A stretch of 64,000 nt of DNA from Anaerolineales bacterium (GTDB lineage Bacteria; Chloroflexota; Anaerolineae; 4572-78; J111): positions 1 to 64,000 of the forward strand of contig JACKAT010000022.1 in assembly GCA_020634935.1 (NCBI GenBank). Direction: 5' to 3'. A model generated the notes under the pieces. The model worked only from the letters and a program-made list of their open reading frames with translations. It did no database searches and was not told the DNA's origin. Shown here piece after piece: positions 51,200 to 60,200 of this stretch; the stretch's first letter is position 1; each line of letters opens with the position of its first letter. A program made the position numbers and the translations under genes.

Positions 51200-52369
51200 A
51201 TGAGGTCATTTATATCCAATCGAGTCCAACAAATTCCCCCCTCTGGTATTCGCCGTTTTTTCGATATCGCCGCCACGATGGACAACGTCATTTCGTTGGG
51301 CATCGGTGAGCCAGATTTCGTCACCCCCCGGCCCATTCTCGATGCCGGCTTGGCCTCGCTGGAGGCCGGGCATACCCACTACACCTCCAACAGCGGGACC
51401 AGTGAACTGCGCGCCGGCGTCTCCAAACATCTGAACCGGCTCTACGGGGTCGAGTATGATCCCGCCTTAGAGATTTTGGTCACGGTTGGGGTGTCGGAGG
51501 CCATGTATCTGGCCATGACCACCATCCTCAACCCCGGCGATGAGGTGATTGTGCCGCAGCCCTGCTTTGTGTCGTATGCGGCTGAAGTCAGCCTGGCCGG
51601 CGGCACGCCGGTGCCGATTGCCACCCGCGTGGAGAACAACTTCCAGGTAACGGCCGAAGAGGTCGAAGCGGCCATCACTCGCCGCACCAAAGCCTTGTTA
51701 ATCGGCTATCCCAACAACCCCACCGGAGCCGTGCTGGAACGGCAAACGCTGGAAGACATTGCCCGCGTGGTCAAAAAACACGATATTTTGGTCATCTCCG
51801 ATGAAATTTATGACCGGCTGGTCTACGACATCGAGCACGTGTGCGTGCCGTCGCTGCCGGGCATGTGGGAACGGACGATTCTACTCGGCGGCTTTTCCAA
51901 GGCTTACGCCATGACCGGCTGGCGGCTGGGTTTTGCCGCCGCTCCCCCCGAAATTTTGGGCGCGATGAGCAAAGTCCATCAATACACCATCATGTCAGCC
52001 CCGACTATGGCTCAGGAAGCCGGACTGATGGCCCTAAATAAAGGCGAAGAAGCGGTGGAAGATATGCGCCAGCGTTACAACCGCCGCCGCCGGCTCATTG
52101 TCGATGGCTTGAACAGCATGGGCTTAAGATGTTTCGAACCGCGCGGGGCCTTTTACGCCTTTCCTTCGGTGCGCGGCACCGGCATGGACGACGCCGAGTT
52201 CGCCGAGCGGCTGCTGGACGAAGAACGCGTCGCGGTCATTCCAGGGCGCTCATTCGGCATCGGCGGCGCGGGCTACGTCCGCTGTTCGTACGCCACCTCG
52301 TATGAAAAGATAGAGCAGGCTTTAGAGCGGATGGCTCGCTTTGTCAAGCGCCACGGGCTGGGTAGTTAG
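51200..52369 (+). CDS. Class I/II PLP aminotransferase
   Basis: A 389-residue fold-type I aminotransferase. The substrate motif (SLGIGEPDFVTP), TSNSGTSELR, YPNNPTGA, ISDEIYDRLVYD, and the Schiff-base Lys234 (GGFSKAYAMTGWRLGFA) are present, with the C-terminal Arg in YVRCSYATS. It is closest in style to aspartate/aromatic or MalY-like aminotransferases; the substrate is open, and alanine is plausible given ald upstream. The stop is followed at once by a 41-bp tandem repeat. Confidence 0.92.
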   Translation: MRSFISNRVQQIPPSGIRRFFDIAATMDNVISLGIGEPDFVTPRPILDAGLASLEAGHTHYTSNSGTSELRAGVSKHLNRLYGVEYDPALEILVTVGVSEAMYLAMTTILNPGDEVIVPQPCFVSYAAEVSLAGGTPVPIATRVENNFQVTAEEVEAAITRRTKALLIGYPNNPTGAVLERQTLEDIARVVKKHDILVISDEIYDRLVYDIEHVCVPSLPGMWERTILLGGFSKAYAMTGWRLGFAAAPPEILGAMSKVHQYTIMSAPTMAQEAGLMALNKGEEAVEDMRQRYNRRRRLIVDGLNSMGLRCFEPRGAFYAFPSVRGTGMDDAEFAERLLDEERVAVIPGRSFGIGGAGYVRCSYATSYEKIEQALERMARFVKRHGLGS

Positions 52370-52530
52370 CCGGAGCAACAACGTTTACTTTGTTTTTGAT
52401 GAGGACCTTACCGGAGCAACAACGTTTACTTTGTTTTTGATGAGGACCTTACCGGAGCAACAACGTTTACTTTGTTCTCAACAAAGCAAGCTTTGTTGCT
52501 CTGGTTTGACAAAGCAAGCTTTGTCGCTCC
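52370..52530. repeat. 41-bp tandem repeat with following hairpins
   Basis: A 41-bp unit starting CCGGAGCAACAACG and ending GAGGACCTTA occurs at 52370-52410, 52411-52451 and in part from 52452. It is followed by two palindromes around ACAAAGCAAGCTTTGT (near 52480 and 52509). The unit begins one base after the aminotransferase stop. Confidence 0.93.
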
Positions 52531-52913
52531 AATGCCTTTTCTGGGTTGATGTTATTCCCTCCGCCGCCACCGGCCATACGATCGCGTTCGTGATCGAACC
52601 GTCCGTGGCCGCCGGCCATATGATCTCGTTCGTGATCGAACCGTCCGACGCCTCTGACCTTACGATCACGTTCATGATCGAACCGTCCGACCCCTCCGAC
52701 CTTACGATCACGTTCGTGATCGAACCGTCCGACCCCTCGGCACATACGATCGCGTTCGTGATCGAACCGTCCGACCCCTCGGCACATACGATCGCGTTCG
52801 TGATCGAACCGTCCGACCCCTCGGCACATACGATCGCGTTCGTGATCGAACCGTCCGACCCCTCGGCACATACGATCGCGTTCGTGATCAAACCCTCCGT
52901 GGCCGCCGGCCAT
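52467..52913 (-). CDS. Possible repeat protein with 14-residue units (uncertain)
   Basis: The minisatellite is open on the minus strand as a 14-residue repeat (GRFDHERDRMCRGV). In this frame a good share of the differences between units are silent (His CAC/CAT, Arg CGC/CGT/CGA, Gly codons), more than in the + frame (IAFVIEPSDPSAHT). That favours this frame if any is translated. The frame is open upstream to about 52992 without a better start, and there is no Shine-Dalgarno. The C-terminal part runs into the 41-bp repeats. It may be a remnant or not a gene at all. Confidence 0.25.
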   Translation of the reverse strand: MAGGHGGFDHERDRMCRGVGRFDHERDRMCRGVGRFDHERDRMCRGVGRFDHERDRMCRGVGRFDHERDRKVGGVGRFDHERDRKVRGVGRFDHERDHMAGGHGRFDHERDRMAGGGGGNNINPEKALERQSLLCQTRATKLALLRTK

Positions 52914-52938
52914 ACGATCACGCGTTCGATCAGACCTT
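52561..52938. repeat. 42-bp minisatellite, nine units
   Basis: Nine head-to-tail 42-bp units from 52561 (boundaries every 42 bases). Units 5, 6 and 7 (52729-52854) are identical; units 1-4, 8 and 9 differ at several places. Each unit carries a small hairpin (GTTCG TGAT CGAAC). There are no unique spacers, so it is not a CRISPR. A tenth partial unit follows. Confidence 0.95.
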
Positions 52939-53041
52939 CCGCCGCCTCCGACGATGTTATAGGCTACTAAGGGATAGGAAGGTCAGACGACGACGGACAC
53001 CCTATCTCCTCATTTCCCCATCTCCAATCCTCGTGACGTTA

Positions 53042-54583
53042 TCACCGTTCGGCGCTGAGGGCCTCGCCACGACGCTGCGTCCTTGATTGTTCGGTCGGGG
53101 GACGGGGAGGCGAGGGGGGGCCGATTAACCACCGCCGCCACTCGTGGCGGGCATCCCACAACCCTTGCCCGCCAACATAGCCAAATCCCAAGACGTAGAG
53201 CAAAATGAACGGGACGGCAAAGATGTGGCCGTTCAGCAGGGCGATGACAGCGCCCAGCAGCGAGTAAAGCGCCAAGGCCAGTTCGCCAAACACCAGGCCG
53301 TCAACCGGCAGGCGGTAAACGCTGTCCTGCCAGCGGTCGGCGTGGGTGTGGATATTGAATTTGGGCGTGCGTCGAAAAACATTGCCAACGCCCAAGAGGG
53401 CTTCCAGCACCGCTTTGCTGTTGTTCAGGGCAATGCCGCTGCCGAGCAGTATAAGCAGCGGTATGGCTTTATAATGGCGACGCCAGCGGCCGGGGTAGAG
53501 ACTGGCCTGCGCGACCGCGTAAAGCACCGGCGGGCCTAAACTGACCAGGCTCAGGTAAATCAGCGGAAAACGAACGTTGTCGGTTCCGGCGCCCATCATC
53601 AAGAGGGGCGTGACCAGGGCCAGAATGACCATTAAAGGATGGGCCAGGTAGCTGCTCAAATGAACCAGGGCCTGGTATTTCACCCACCAGGAAAAATCGG
53701 AGCGAACGACCTGCCAGCCGAGCTTTTTGAAGCACTGGATCGACCCCTTGGCCCAGCGAAACTGCTGGCGCTTGAACGCCGCCAACTGCGGCGGGATCTC
53801 CGCCGGAGCCGCCACATCGCGCAGAAATAGACAGTCCCACCCGGCAAATTGAGCGCGGTAGCTGAGGTCGAAATCCTCCGAAATGGTGTCGCCCTGCCAG
53901 CCGCCGGCCGACTCGATGCAGCTTCGCCGCCAAACGCCGGCGGTGCCGTTGAAGTTCATCAGCAAGCCGGAACGGTTGCGGGCCGTCTGCTCGATGGCAA
54001 AGTGACCATCGAGGGCCAGGCCCTGGGCCAGGGTCAACCAGGAGTAATCACGGTTGAGATGGCCCCACCGGGTTTGGATCAATCCCAGCTGAGGCTGATC
54101 GGCAAAGTAGGGTACGGTTAACGTTAAGAAGTCGGGGTTAGGCACAAAATCGGCGTCAAAAATGGCAATCAGCTCGCCGGTAGCGGTGAGCAGCCCGTTT
54201 TTGAGCGCACCGGCCTTAAAACCGGGCCGGTCGGCGCGGTGAATTAACTCAATATTGAAGCCCTGCCAGCGGTAAACATCGACCAACGTTTGAGCCAGGT
54301 CGGTGGTCTCGTCGGTGGAGTCATCTAAAATCTGGATTTGGAGCAGGTGAGCCGGATAATCAAGCTGGACAACTGAGTTGATTAATCGTTCTATAACCAG
54401 CGCCTCGTTGAAGATAGGCAACTGAACGGTCACAGGGGGTAACTGCGACCGGGCGGCGGTAGAGGGCGCTGGGGTAACGTCGCGTCGGTGTTTGGTATAG
54501 ACAGCCGTTAAGATCCAGGCGTTGACCCCGTACACGGCCAGGATCAGGGCGGTAAGAACATAAATGGTTACCAAGATAGACAT
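53042..54583 (-). CDS. Membrane glycosyltransferase family 2 (cellulose synthase-like)
   Basis: A 513-residue GT2 processive-type synthase. An N-terminal helix, the GT-A domain with DDSTDET, DADFVPNPDF, the acceptor/base EDFDLSYR and QFRWAKG (Q/RxxRW), then about four to five C-terminal helices. Members make beta-linked polysaccharides or glucomannan-like chains, or mannosylate lipids; the product here is unknown. It has its own promoter and a leader hairpin that looks like a transcription attenuator. The C-terminal tail is Pro/Arg-rich. Confidence 0.92.
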   Translation of the reverse strand: MSILVTIYVLTALILAVYGVNAWILTAVYTKHRRDVTPAPSTAARSQLPPVTVQLPIFNEALVIERLINSVVQLDYPAHLLQIQILDDSTDETTDLAQTLVDVYRWQGFNIELIHRADRPGFKAGALKNGLLTATGELIAIFDADFVPNPDFLTLTVPYFADQPQLGLIQTRWGHLNRDYSWLTLAQGLALDGHFAIEQTARNRSGLLMNFNGTAGVWRRSCIESAGGWQGDTISEDFDLSYRAQFAGWDCLFLRDVAAPAEIPPQLAAFKRQQFRWAKGSIQCFKKLGWQVVRSDFSWWVKYQALVHLSSYLAHPLMVILALVTPLLMMGAGTDNVRFPLIYLSLVSLGPPVLYAVAQASLYPGRWRRHYKAIPLLILLGSGIALNNSKAVLEALLGVGNVFRRTPKFNIHTHADRWQDSVYRLPVDGLVFGELALALYSLLGAVIALLNGHIFAVPFILLYVLGFGYVGGQGLWDARHEWRRWLIGPPSPPRPPTEQSRTQRRGEALSAER

Positions 54584-54593
54584 TCAGTCGCTC

Positions 54594-54631
54594 CATAAAA
54601 AAGCAAATCTGCAAACCTAATGGCTTGCAGA
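54594..54631 (-). terminator. Terminator-like hairpin in the GT2 leader (attenuator candidate)
   Basis: On the minus strand TCTGCAAGCC-ATTA-GGTTTGCAGA (10-bp stem with one G-U) is followed by TTTGCTTTTTTA and then directly by GGAGCG and the GT2 start. It lies between the promoter and the gene, so it should stop some or all transcripts unless relieved. Confidence 0.65.
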
Positions 54632-54643
54632 CAACAATCGTGA

Positions 54644-54672
54644 AGTATAGCACGAATAAGAACGGCTCACAA
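54644..54672 (-). promoter_or_regulatory. Promoter of the GT2 gene
   Basis: On the minus strand TTGTGA (54672-54667), a 17-base spacer and TGC-TATACT (extended -10, 54649-54644). The start is expected near 54637, just before the attenuator hairpin. Confidence 0.65.
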
Positions 54673-54677
54673 AAGAA

Positions 54678-54735
54678 GAAGTAGGGAGTCAGGAGTAGGG
54701 AGTCAGGAATTTTTCCCTACTCCCTACTCCTGACT
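54678..54735. repeat. AGTAGGGAGTCAGG repeats with inverted copy
   Basis: AGTAGGGAGTCAGG twice, then CCCTACTCCCTACTCCTGACT, so the block folds on itself. It is the same unit family as 49843-49895. Confidence 0.85.
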
Positions 54736-54810
54736 AACGTAAATCTTTTGCTTTTCGTCGTTGGATGTGTTTTAATGAAGCAGGAGGGTATCTTTTCAAT
54801 AATCAGGTTT

Positions 54811-54836
54811 GTAGGACAAACTTAAGTTTGTCCTAC
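54811..54836. repeat. Perfect 26-bp palindrome upstream of pcm
   Basis: GTAGGACAAACTT followed by its exact complement AAGTTTGTCCTAC, about 35 bases before the pcm start. It could be a repeat-family member or an operator. Confidence 0.8.
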
Positions 54837-54871
54837 CTGGGAGAATTGAGAAGATACAGAGGAGATAGAGT

Positions 54872-55534
54872 ATGTTTGGAAAACCCCCCAATTTAGAGGA
54901 GGCTCGCGAGCTGATGGTTGCGGAGCAGTTGGTCAAGCGGCACATCAGCGACCCCCGGGTTTTGGCCGCGATGCGCACCCTTCCTCGCCACCGGTTTATC
55001 GAAGAAAAGTTATGGCGCTCGGCCTATCGAGACAAACCGCTGCCGATTGGTCACGGTCAAACGATCTCCCAGCCTTATATGGTTGCTTTTATGACCGAGG
55101 CGCTGCATTTGCCGGATGACCGGCCCACAACGGTGTTAGAGATTGGCACCGGCTCGGGTTATCAGGCGGCCATCCTCAGCCAATTGGTCGATCAGGTGTA
55201 CAGCATCGAGCGAATTGAGTTCCTGGCGGAACGGGTCAAACAATTACTGCCGGCGTTGGGGATCACCAACGTGGATATAAAAGTGGGCGATGGCGGTTAT
55301 GGCTGGCCGGAGCATGCTCCCTACGACGGCATCGTCGTCACCGCTGCCGCGCCGCAGATACCGGCGCCGTTGATTGCGCAGCTCAAAGACGGCGCTTATC
55401 TGGTGGTTCCGGTTGGCCCTAAACAAAACCAATATTTAATGCGATTGCAGCGCCAAGGCGATCAGATCGTTGAAGAGAATTTGGTTCCTGTCGCGTTTGT
55501 GCCGCTGCTGGGGGAACACGGCTGGGAAAGGTAA
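54872..55534 (+). CDS. pcm: Protein-L-isoaspartate O-methyltransferase
   Basis: A 220-residue class I SAM methyltransferase of normal Pcm length. Substrate-loop motif GHGQTISQPYMVAFM, SAM motif I LEIGTGSGYQAAIL, motif post-I VYSIERIEFLAE and motif II YDGIVVTAAAPQIPAPL are intact. It starts repair of damaged Asp/Asn residues in proteins. GAGGAG lies seven bases before the ATG. It stands alone between two minus-strand genes. Confidence 0.96.
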   Translation: MFGKPPNLEEARELMVAEQLVKRHISDPRVLAAMRTLPRHRFIEEKLWRSAYRDKPLPIGHGQTISQPYMVAFMTEALHLPDDRPTTVLEIGTGSGYQAAILSQLVDQVYSIERIEFLAERVKQLLPALGITNVDIKVGDGGYGWPEHAPYDGIVVTAAAPQIPAPLIAQLKDGAYLVVPVGPKQNQYLMRLQRQGDQIVEENLVPVAFVPLLGEHGWER

Positions 55535-55561
55535 GCCGGTTTGTCGTCATCGCTTTCGTGA

Positions 55562-55598
55562 TTTCGTAGAATTAACGGCTAAAGCCGTTACTACGAAC
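55562..55598. repeat. TTCGTAGTAACGGCTAAAGCCG palindrome, overlaps the peptidase stop codon
   Basis: TTTCGTAG...AACGGCT / AGCCGTTACTACGAA, the same unit as inside the 22313-22437 element. The minus-strand stop codon TAG of the next gene (55593-55591) lies in its right arm. Confidence 0.88.
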
Positions 55599-57012
55599 CT
55601 GAACTAAGCCGCCAGCCAAACAGAGTCCCGCCTAAGGCCAGCGCCATCAAAAGACCGGCGGCGCAGGGCAGCGCCGATAGGGGGCCGGAGTTTTTTGCAG
55701 GTTCCGGCGCACTTGCCGCCGCCGCAGGTTTGCTGGCGGGGGCAGCGTCTTGAGCCGCTTCGCTCTCGACGGCGGCCGCCACGGCCGGTTCGTTGCTCGA
55801 TGCCTCATCGGTGGGTTTTGCAGCCACAGCCGGTTCGGTCTGACCGGCGGCGTCACGGGCTTCGCTATTCGCCTCGGTGCCGGGCAGCGGGGGTAAGCCT
55901 AAACTGGCCCGGAAGGCGTTGTCTAATTGATCCATATTGAGACCAATGGCTTGCTCTAACGCCTCATCGTACAGCGCCCCTTCGGCAAAGACACCTAGTA
56001 AATCGGCCATCGATTCAGAGCCGTAGGTATCGATCATAAACTTGACCACAGCGCCGCTCTCGCCATAGGCCAGGTTGGCCTGCATCGTGTCAGAGGGGAA
56101 CGGGCTGGATAAGGTCCGCAAAGTCATTAAGTTGTTATTCGCCACAGCCCGATCAAAAAGCGGTTTGAAATCCTCATCCAATTCAGTCCGATTCTCATTG
56201 TAAACGGCAATGCCTTCATCCAGCCAGCGCGGCAGTGTATCGCCCCCACCGAAGGGATTGTCGGTGGCCTGGTGGATAACCAGGTGAGACATCTCGTGGG
56301 TCATGGCCTTAAGCCCCCAATCAAGCTGCCCTGAGCTGATGCCGATGACCACCACACCGTAATCGGTATAGGCCGCGCCGCCGGTCCACTCTTGAGCGCC
56401 GGCCGACATGGCATCCAATAACTCCGGCTGGCTGCCATAAATAAATATCTTGATGGGGTCCTCTATTGACGCGCCGAAATCGGTTTCAAGGGTGTCAAGG
56501 GCCTCATTGGCTCGCTCAAAGAGGGTTTCGCCAAAACGGGCATCGCCGTTGTACCAGCTCAGCGTCAGCCGATCATTCGACAAGGTTTCCCAGGTATGAC
56601 GGTCATCCAGATAACTTAACGTTTCCGGTTCGGTTTTTAGTTCGTTGCCGTCAGCATCGACAAATTTCCACCAAAATTCCAGCTCGGTGCCGGGCGGCTG
56701 ATAGTTCACCGGGTCGGTTAGGTCGATGGTATAAGTGGCGTTAACCGTAGTCCCCGGCGTAAATTCGCCCTGATTGCGCGACGTGGCCAACTGGCCGACC
56801 ACCCGATAAAACAGATCGGCATCGACAATTTCGGCCGAACTGGACGCCTCGGCGGAAAAGGTGACCGCCTGGTTGAAGCTGGACTCCCACGTCTGATCAA
56901 TTAATTTGATGGCCTCTTGGGCTTCGATTTGACGCGGCCCCATAAACAGGGCGGTCGCCAGTAAAAAGATGACGAGACTGACGTTTAGATTTCGTTGAAA
57001 AATTTGGATCAT
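55591..57012 (-). CDS. Membrane-anchored peptidase MA-like metallopeptidase
   Basis: A 473-residue protein. A signal peptide (VSLVIFLLATALFMGP, cleavage near IEAQ), an Ig/beta-like N-terminal part (about 30-150), and a gluzincin domain with HEMSH (HExxH) and the downstream Glu in PRWLDEGIAVYNE. An Ala/Pro/Glu linker and a C-terminal helix (AAGLLMALALGGTLFGWRL) follow. The peptidase-MA group is common in Chloroflexota and its targets are unknown. I chose the ATG at 57012 over the longer frame because AGAGAAG precedes it and the signal peptide then sits at the N-terminus. The last residues (SSGS) are encoded within a repeat. Confidence 0.85.
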   Translation of the reverse strand: MIQIFQRNLNVSLVIFLLATALFMGPRQIEAQEAIKLIDQTWESSFNQAVTFSAEASSSAEIVDADLFYRVVGQLATSRNQGEFTPGTTVNATYTIDLTDPVNYQPPGTELEFWWKFVDADGNELKTEPETLSYLDDRHTWETLSNDRLTLSWYNGDARFGETLFERANEALDTLETDFGASIEDPIKIFIYGSQPELLDAMSAGAQEWTGGAAYTDYGVVVIGISSGQLDWGLKAMTHEMSHLVIHQATDNPFGGGDTLPRWLDEGIAVYNENRTELDEDFKPLFDRAVANNNLMTLRTLSSPFPSDTMQANLAYGESGAVVKFMIDTYGSESMADLLGVFAEGALYDEALEQAIGLNMDQLDNAFRASLGLPPLPGTEANSEARDAAGQTEPAVAAKPTDEASSNEPAVAAAVESEAAQDAAPASKPAAAASAPEPAKNSGPLSALPCAAGLLMALALGGTLFGWRLSSGS

Positions 57013-57086
57013 AAGTAAACTTCTCTTTAGCTGCTTTTGACTAGAGGTTAGATACTGTCTGTAAGTATAGCCGCAATCCAAGCGGG

Positions 57087-57118
57087 AACAAAAAAACGGC
57101 GGTTTGTAGCCGCCGTTT
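57087..57118 (-). terminator. Intrinsic terminator of the cNMP-binding/stalk-protein cluster
   Basis: On the minus strand AAACGGCGG / CCGCCGTTT closes a 7-base loop and is followed by a run of seven T. It lies about 95 bases after the stop of the 57213 gene. Confidence 0.88.
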
Positions 57119-57146
57119 CTTACAATCTTAGAAAGCGATGTTAGGG

Positions 57147-57190
57147 TGTGTCATTTCGACGAGCTTGCGAGGGGAAATCGCAATGACACA
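57147..57190. repeat. TGTGTCATTTCGACGAG-type inverted repeat
   Basis: Arms TGTGTCATT (57147-57155) and AATGACACA (57182-57190) around a TCGACGAG...GGGGAAATCG core. This sequence type is widespread between genes in many bacteria. Confidence 0.8.
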
Positions 57191-57212
57191 TCTTGGTCAA
57201 TGCCAACTGAAC

Positions 57213-60200
57213 CTAGAACGTTCTCTGGAAAATAACCTGATACGACTGGTGGAACAGCGAGTTGGCCACGGCGTCTTCACCACACGGCTCGTTGACGCCG
57301 TAGTCAGGGGTGACCGGGCCGGCCACCTCACTGGTTCCGTTCATCACTTCAATCGTGTAACTGCCCTTAAACATGGCAAAGTCGATATGCCCCGGCTCCG
57401 GCTGGCCGGTCAGGTTGTCTTTAGTTTCGGTCGGGGCGATGACGCTGCCGTCTTCAACAGGAGCCCACTGGATCTTTACCGGTACATCGTTGATGCCCTG
57501 GCCATTGGGATCTTCAACTTTGATGAAGATATGGTGCTTACCGTGGTTCTCGCACGGGGTCAACTGGCGAACGCTCTTGACCCGGTAATCAAAGGCCGGT
57601 GTAGCGGTGGGTTCCGGCGTTGGCGTATCAGTCGGCGCTGCGGTTGCGACAATGACCGGAATAAAGCGGGTCGGGGTCGGGGTCGGGGTCGGGGTAAAGA
57701 CCGGCGTCGGCGTTTCGGTGGGTGTAGGGGTCATGGTCGGCGTGGGTGTATTGGTCGGGATAGGCGTTTCGGTCGGTGTGGCGGTTTGGGTCGGCGTTTC
57801 GGTGGGCGTGGGGGTGCTGGAGGGAGTAGGCGTGGTCGTCTCCACAAACGGTAACACCCCCACGGCGGCGATAGCGCCATCTTCCCGCATTTGCTGGAGC
57901 GGGCTGCGGTCATCACCGGGCAGCGCGCCATTATCGGCAAAGGTGGCGGCCAAAGCATTGATAATAAGCGACGGAGCCATAATCCCGCAAATCCAAACCA
58001 GGGCGATAGCAATCGCCAGCAAGCGTAATTTAGCGCCGAGGGTTCGTTTGGCAAACCAAACAGAGACGCTGCGGTTGTACTCTTGCAATTTTCGGTTAGA
58101 AATAGAGCGCGCCCGCATGGGTCGAGATGAAGCCACGTTTGCCTGGGGTTTCTCTGCCACCGGCATCGGCATGGTGGGATGGGAGGGTACTCCAGGCGGC
58201 AGGGCGGCCGGTCGCTTCTGGGCCGGCGTGGGCCGCGACTCCTGAGCGCCCGGCTGGGTCAGCGCGGCCCACGCGCCGGCAATACCGCCGGTTTGCGCCG
58301 GTTTTTTCTTAGCTTTTCGACGTCGACGGCTCTGGCCGGGCGGTGGTTGGGCTGGCTGGGCCGGCGGAACCGGCCGCGACGGCGGGGCTATGGGCGGCAT
58401 GCCCTGAGTATGTTGCGCGTGAAACGAAGGGCCGGACGGCGGCATGGGCGGCATCGGTTGGGTGTGCTGAGCATAGGCCGGACGGCTGGGCGGCGGCACG
58501 GGCGTTAGCGATCGAGGCGGCAGGGCCGGCGGGCCACTGCGCGAGCCGCCAACCGGCCGTAACGGCACCGGCGGCATCGGCCCGGTGGGCTGCGACGGCC
58601 GGATGACGGCGGGCGGACCGCTGATGACGGGCGGCATCGGTCGAGAGACCGATCCGGATGGGGCCGGCAGGCCGCGTTGGGGCGGGCCGCCGCGCAGGCG
58701 CATCAGGGTCTCTTCCATGCGCTCGCTCAAGATACGGCTTAAAACGACGCCTAGATTAGGGTAACGGCGTAGAAAACTATCAAAATCGGCTTTGGTTAGC
58801 GCCCAGAGGTCGGTATCGACCACCGCGTACGCGGTGCCTAAATGGGCCCGGCCGGACAGTAGGGCGATCTCGCCAAAGTAATCGCTCTCTGCCAGCGACT
58901 CCAGCAGGACGGGGCCTTGCTGGGTGGTGGCCCATAGTTCCACCTGGCCGCGCTCGATGAAATACATTTCATCGCCGGTGCTGCCTTCATAACAGATGGT
59001 GCTGCCGCCCTGATAACGGCGCGGCTGCAGCAGCGAGGAAAGTTCATCGAGTTGAGTGCGAGACAAGCTGCCTTTAACGGCAATTTTCTTCAGGTGCGGC
59101 TCGACAGAATAGTCGTCGCCGGCCCCTAGCCGCTCTTGGAGGGCGTGGCTAAGAGCCGTGCTAATCTGCGGATGTTTGACCAGCAGGCTGTCAAAGTCGG
59201 TCCGATAGAGGCACCACAGGTTGGTATCGCTGACGGCGTGGGCGGTGAAGGAGCGTGTTTTGCCGGTTAGCAGGGCGGTTTCACCAAAATAGTCGCCATT
59301 GGTTAAGCGCCCTTGCAGTTGGCTGGGCCGGCCGGGGGTTTCGGCGATGATGTCAATCGAACCGGAGTCGACGATATACATGGCGTCGCCGGGGTCCCCC
59401 TGGCTAAAGATAATTTCGCCGGTCGGCACGTAGCGCAGCAACAGCAGTCGAACCACGTCGCTGAGCGCCTGGCCGGTGAGTTCGCCGAACAGGGGAATAC
59501 GGCGCAAAACCGCTTCAGCGTAGGATTGGTCCGATGCGCTGAGGCGTGAGCGCAGGTTGCGGGTGAGATTGGTTTTGACCGAGGGCGAGATTTCGGTCAA
59601 GGTGGTTAAATCGGCCGGACTCAGCTGCCAGACAATGACTTCATTGGCGGCTTGAGCGGTGTTGGAATGGGGTTTGCCGGAGACAGCCGCCATTTCGCCA
59701 AACGTATCATCGACGATTAGCTCGGTATAATCGTCATCGTGATCGCCCAGCAGACGAACCGCGCCGCGCTCGATGATGTAGAGGCCGGTCGGCCGGTCGC
59801 CGCTGCGAAAGATGGTTTGGTTAGCCGAATAGCGCTGCGGGGTTAGATAGCGAGCCACCAATTCCTGTTCACGAGCCGACAAATCCTGAAGAAAGGGGAC
59901 ATCTCTCAAACGATCGGCCAGCAGCGGGCGGAATTGAACAATGCCCCGGCCAAAGGCCAGCCCCAGGTTCAAGCCCAGGTCGCGGCGTTCCTCAAGCAGG
60001 CGGCTAAGCGACTCCTGATCTAAAACCCATACTTCGGCGCGCCCGGAGGCTTTGGCGGTCATCGTGTAAGGGCGGCCAAGGAAAAAGTCGGTTTCACCAA
60101 TCAGGCTGCCCGCACCCAGGCTGGCCACCACATTATCACCGTTTTGACCAAAAAGTTTGACCCAACCTTCTTTGATCAGGTAGAGCGCGTCGCTATCGGT

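Noticed and set aside
52561..52938. CRISPR-like array
   Set aside because: Units follow each other without unique spacers and no cas genes are present; it is a tandem minisatellite.
52341..52970. 210-codon + strand frame through the minisatellite
   Set aside because: It starts inside the aminotransferase gene and most differences between repeat units change the amino acid, so it is less likely coding than the opposite strand.
57607..58245. Long antisense frames across Thr/Pro stalks (also 38350-38898, 60829-61203, 62085-62429)
   Set aside because: They read as Val/Gly/Gly repeats, the mirror image of ACC/CCN codons; shadows of the stalk coding.
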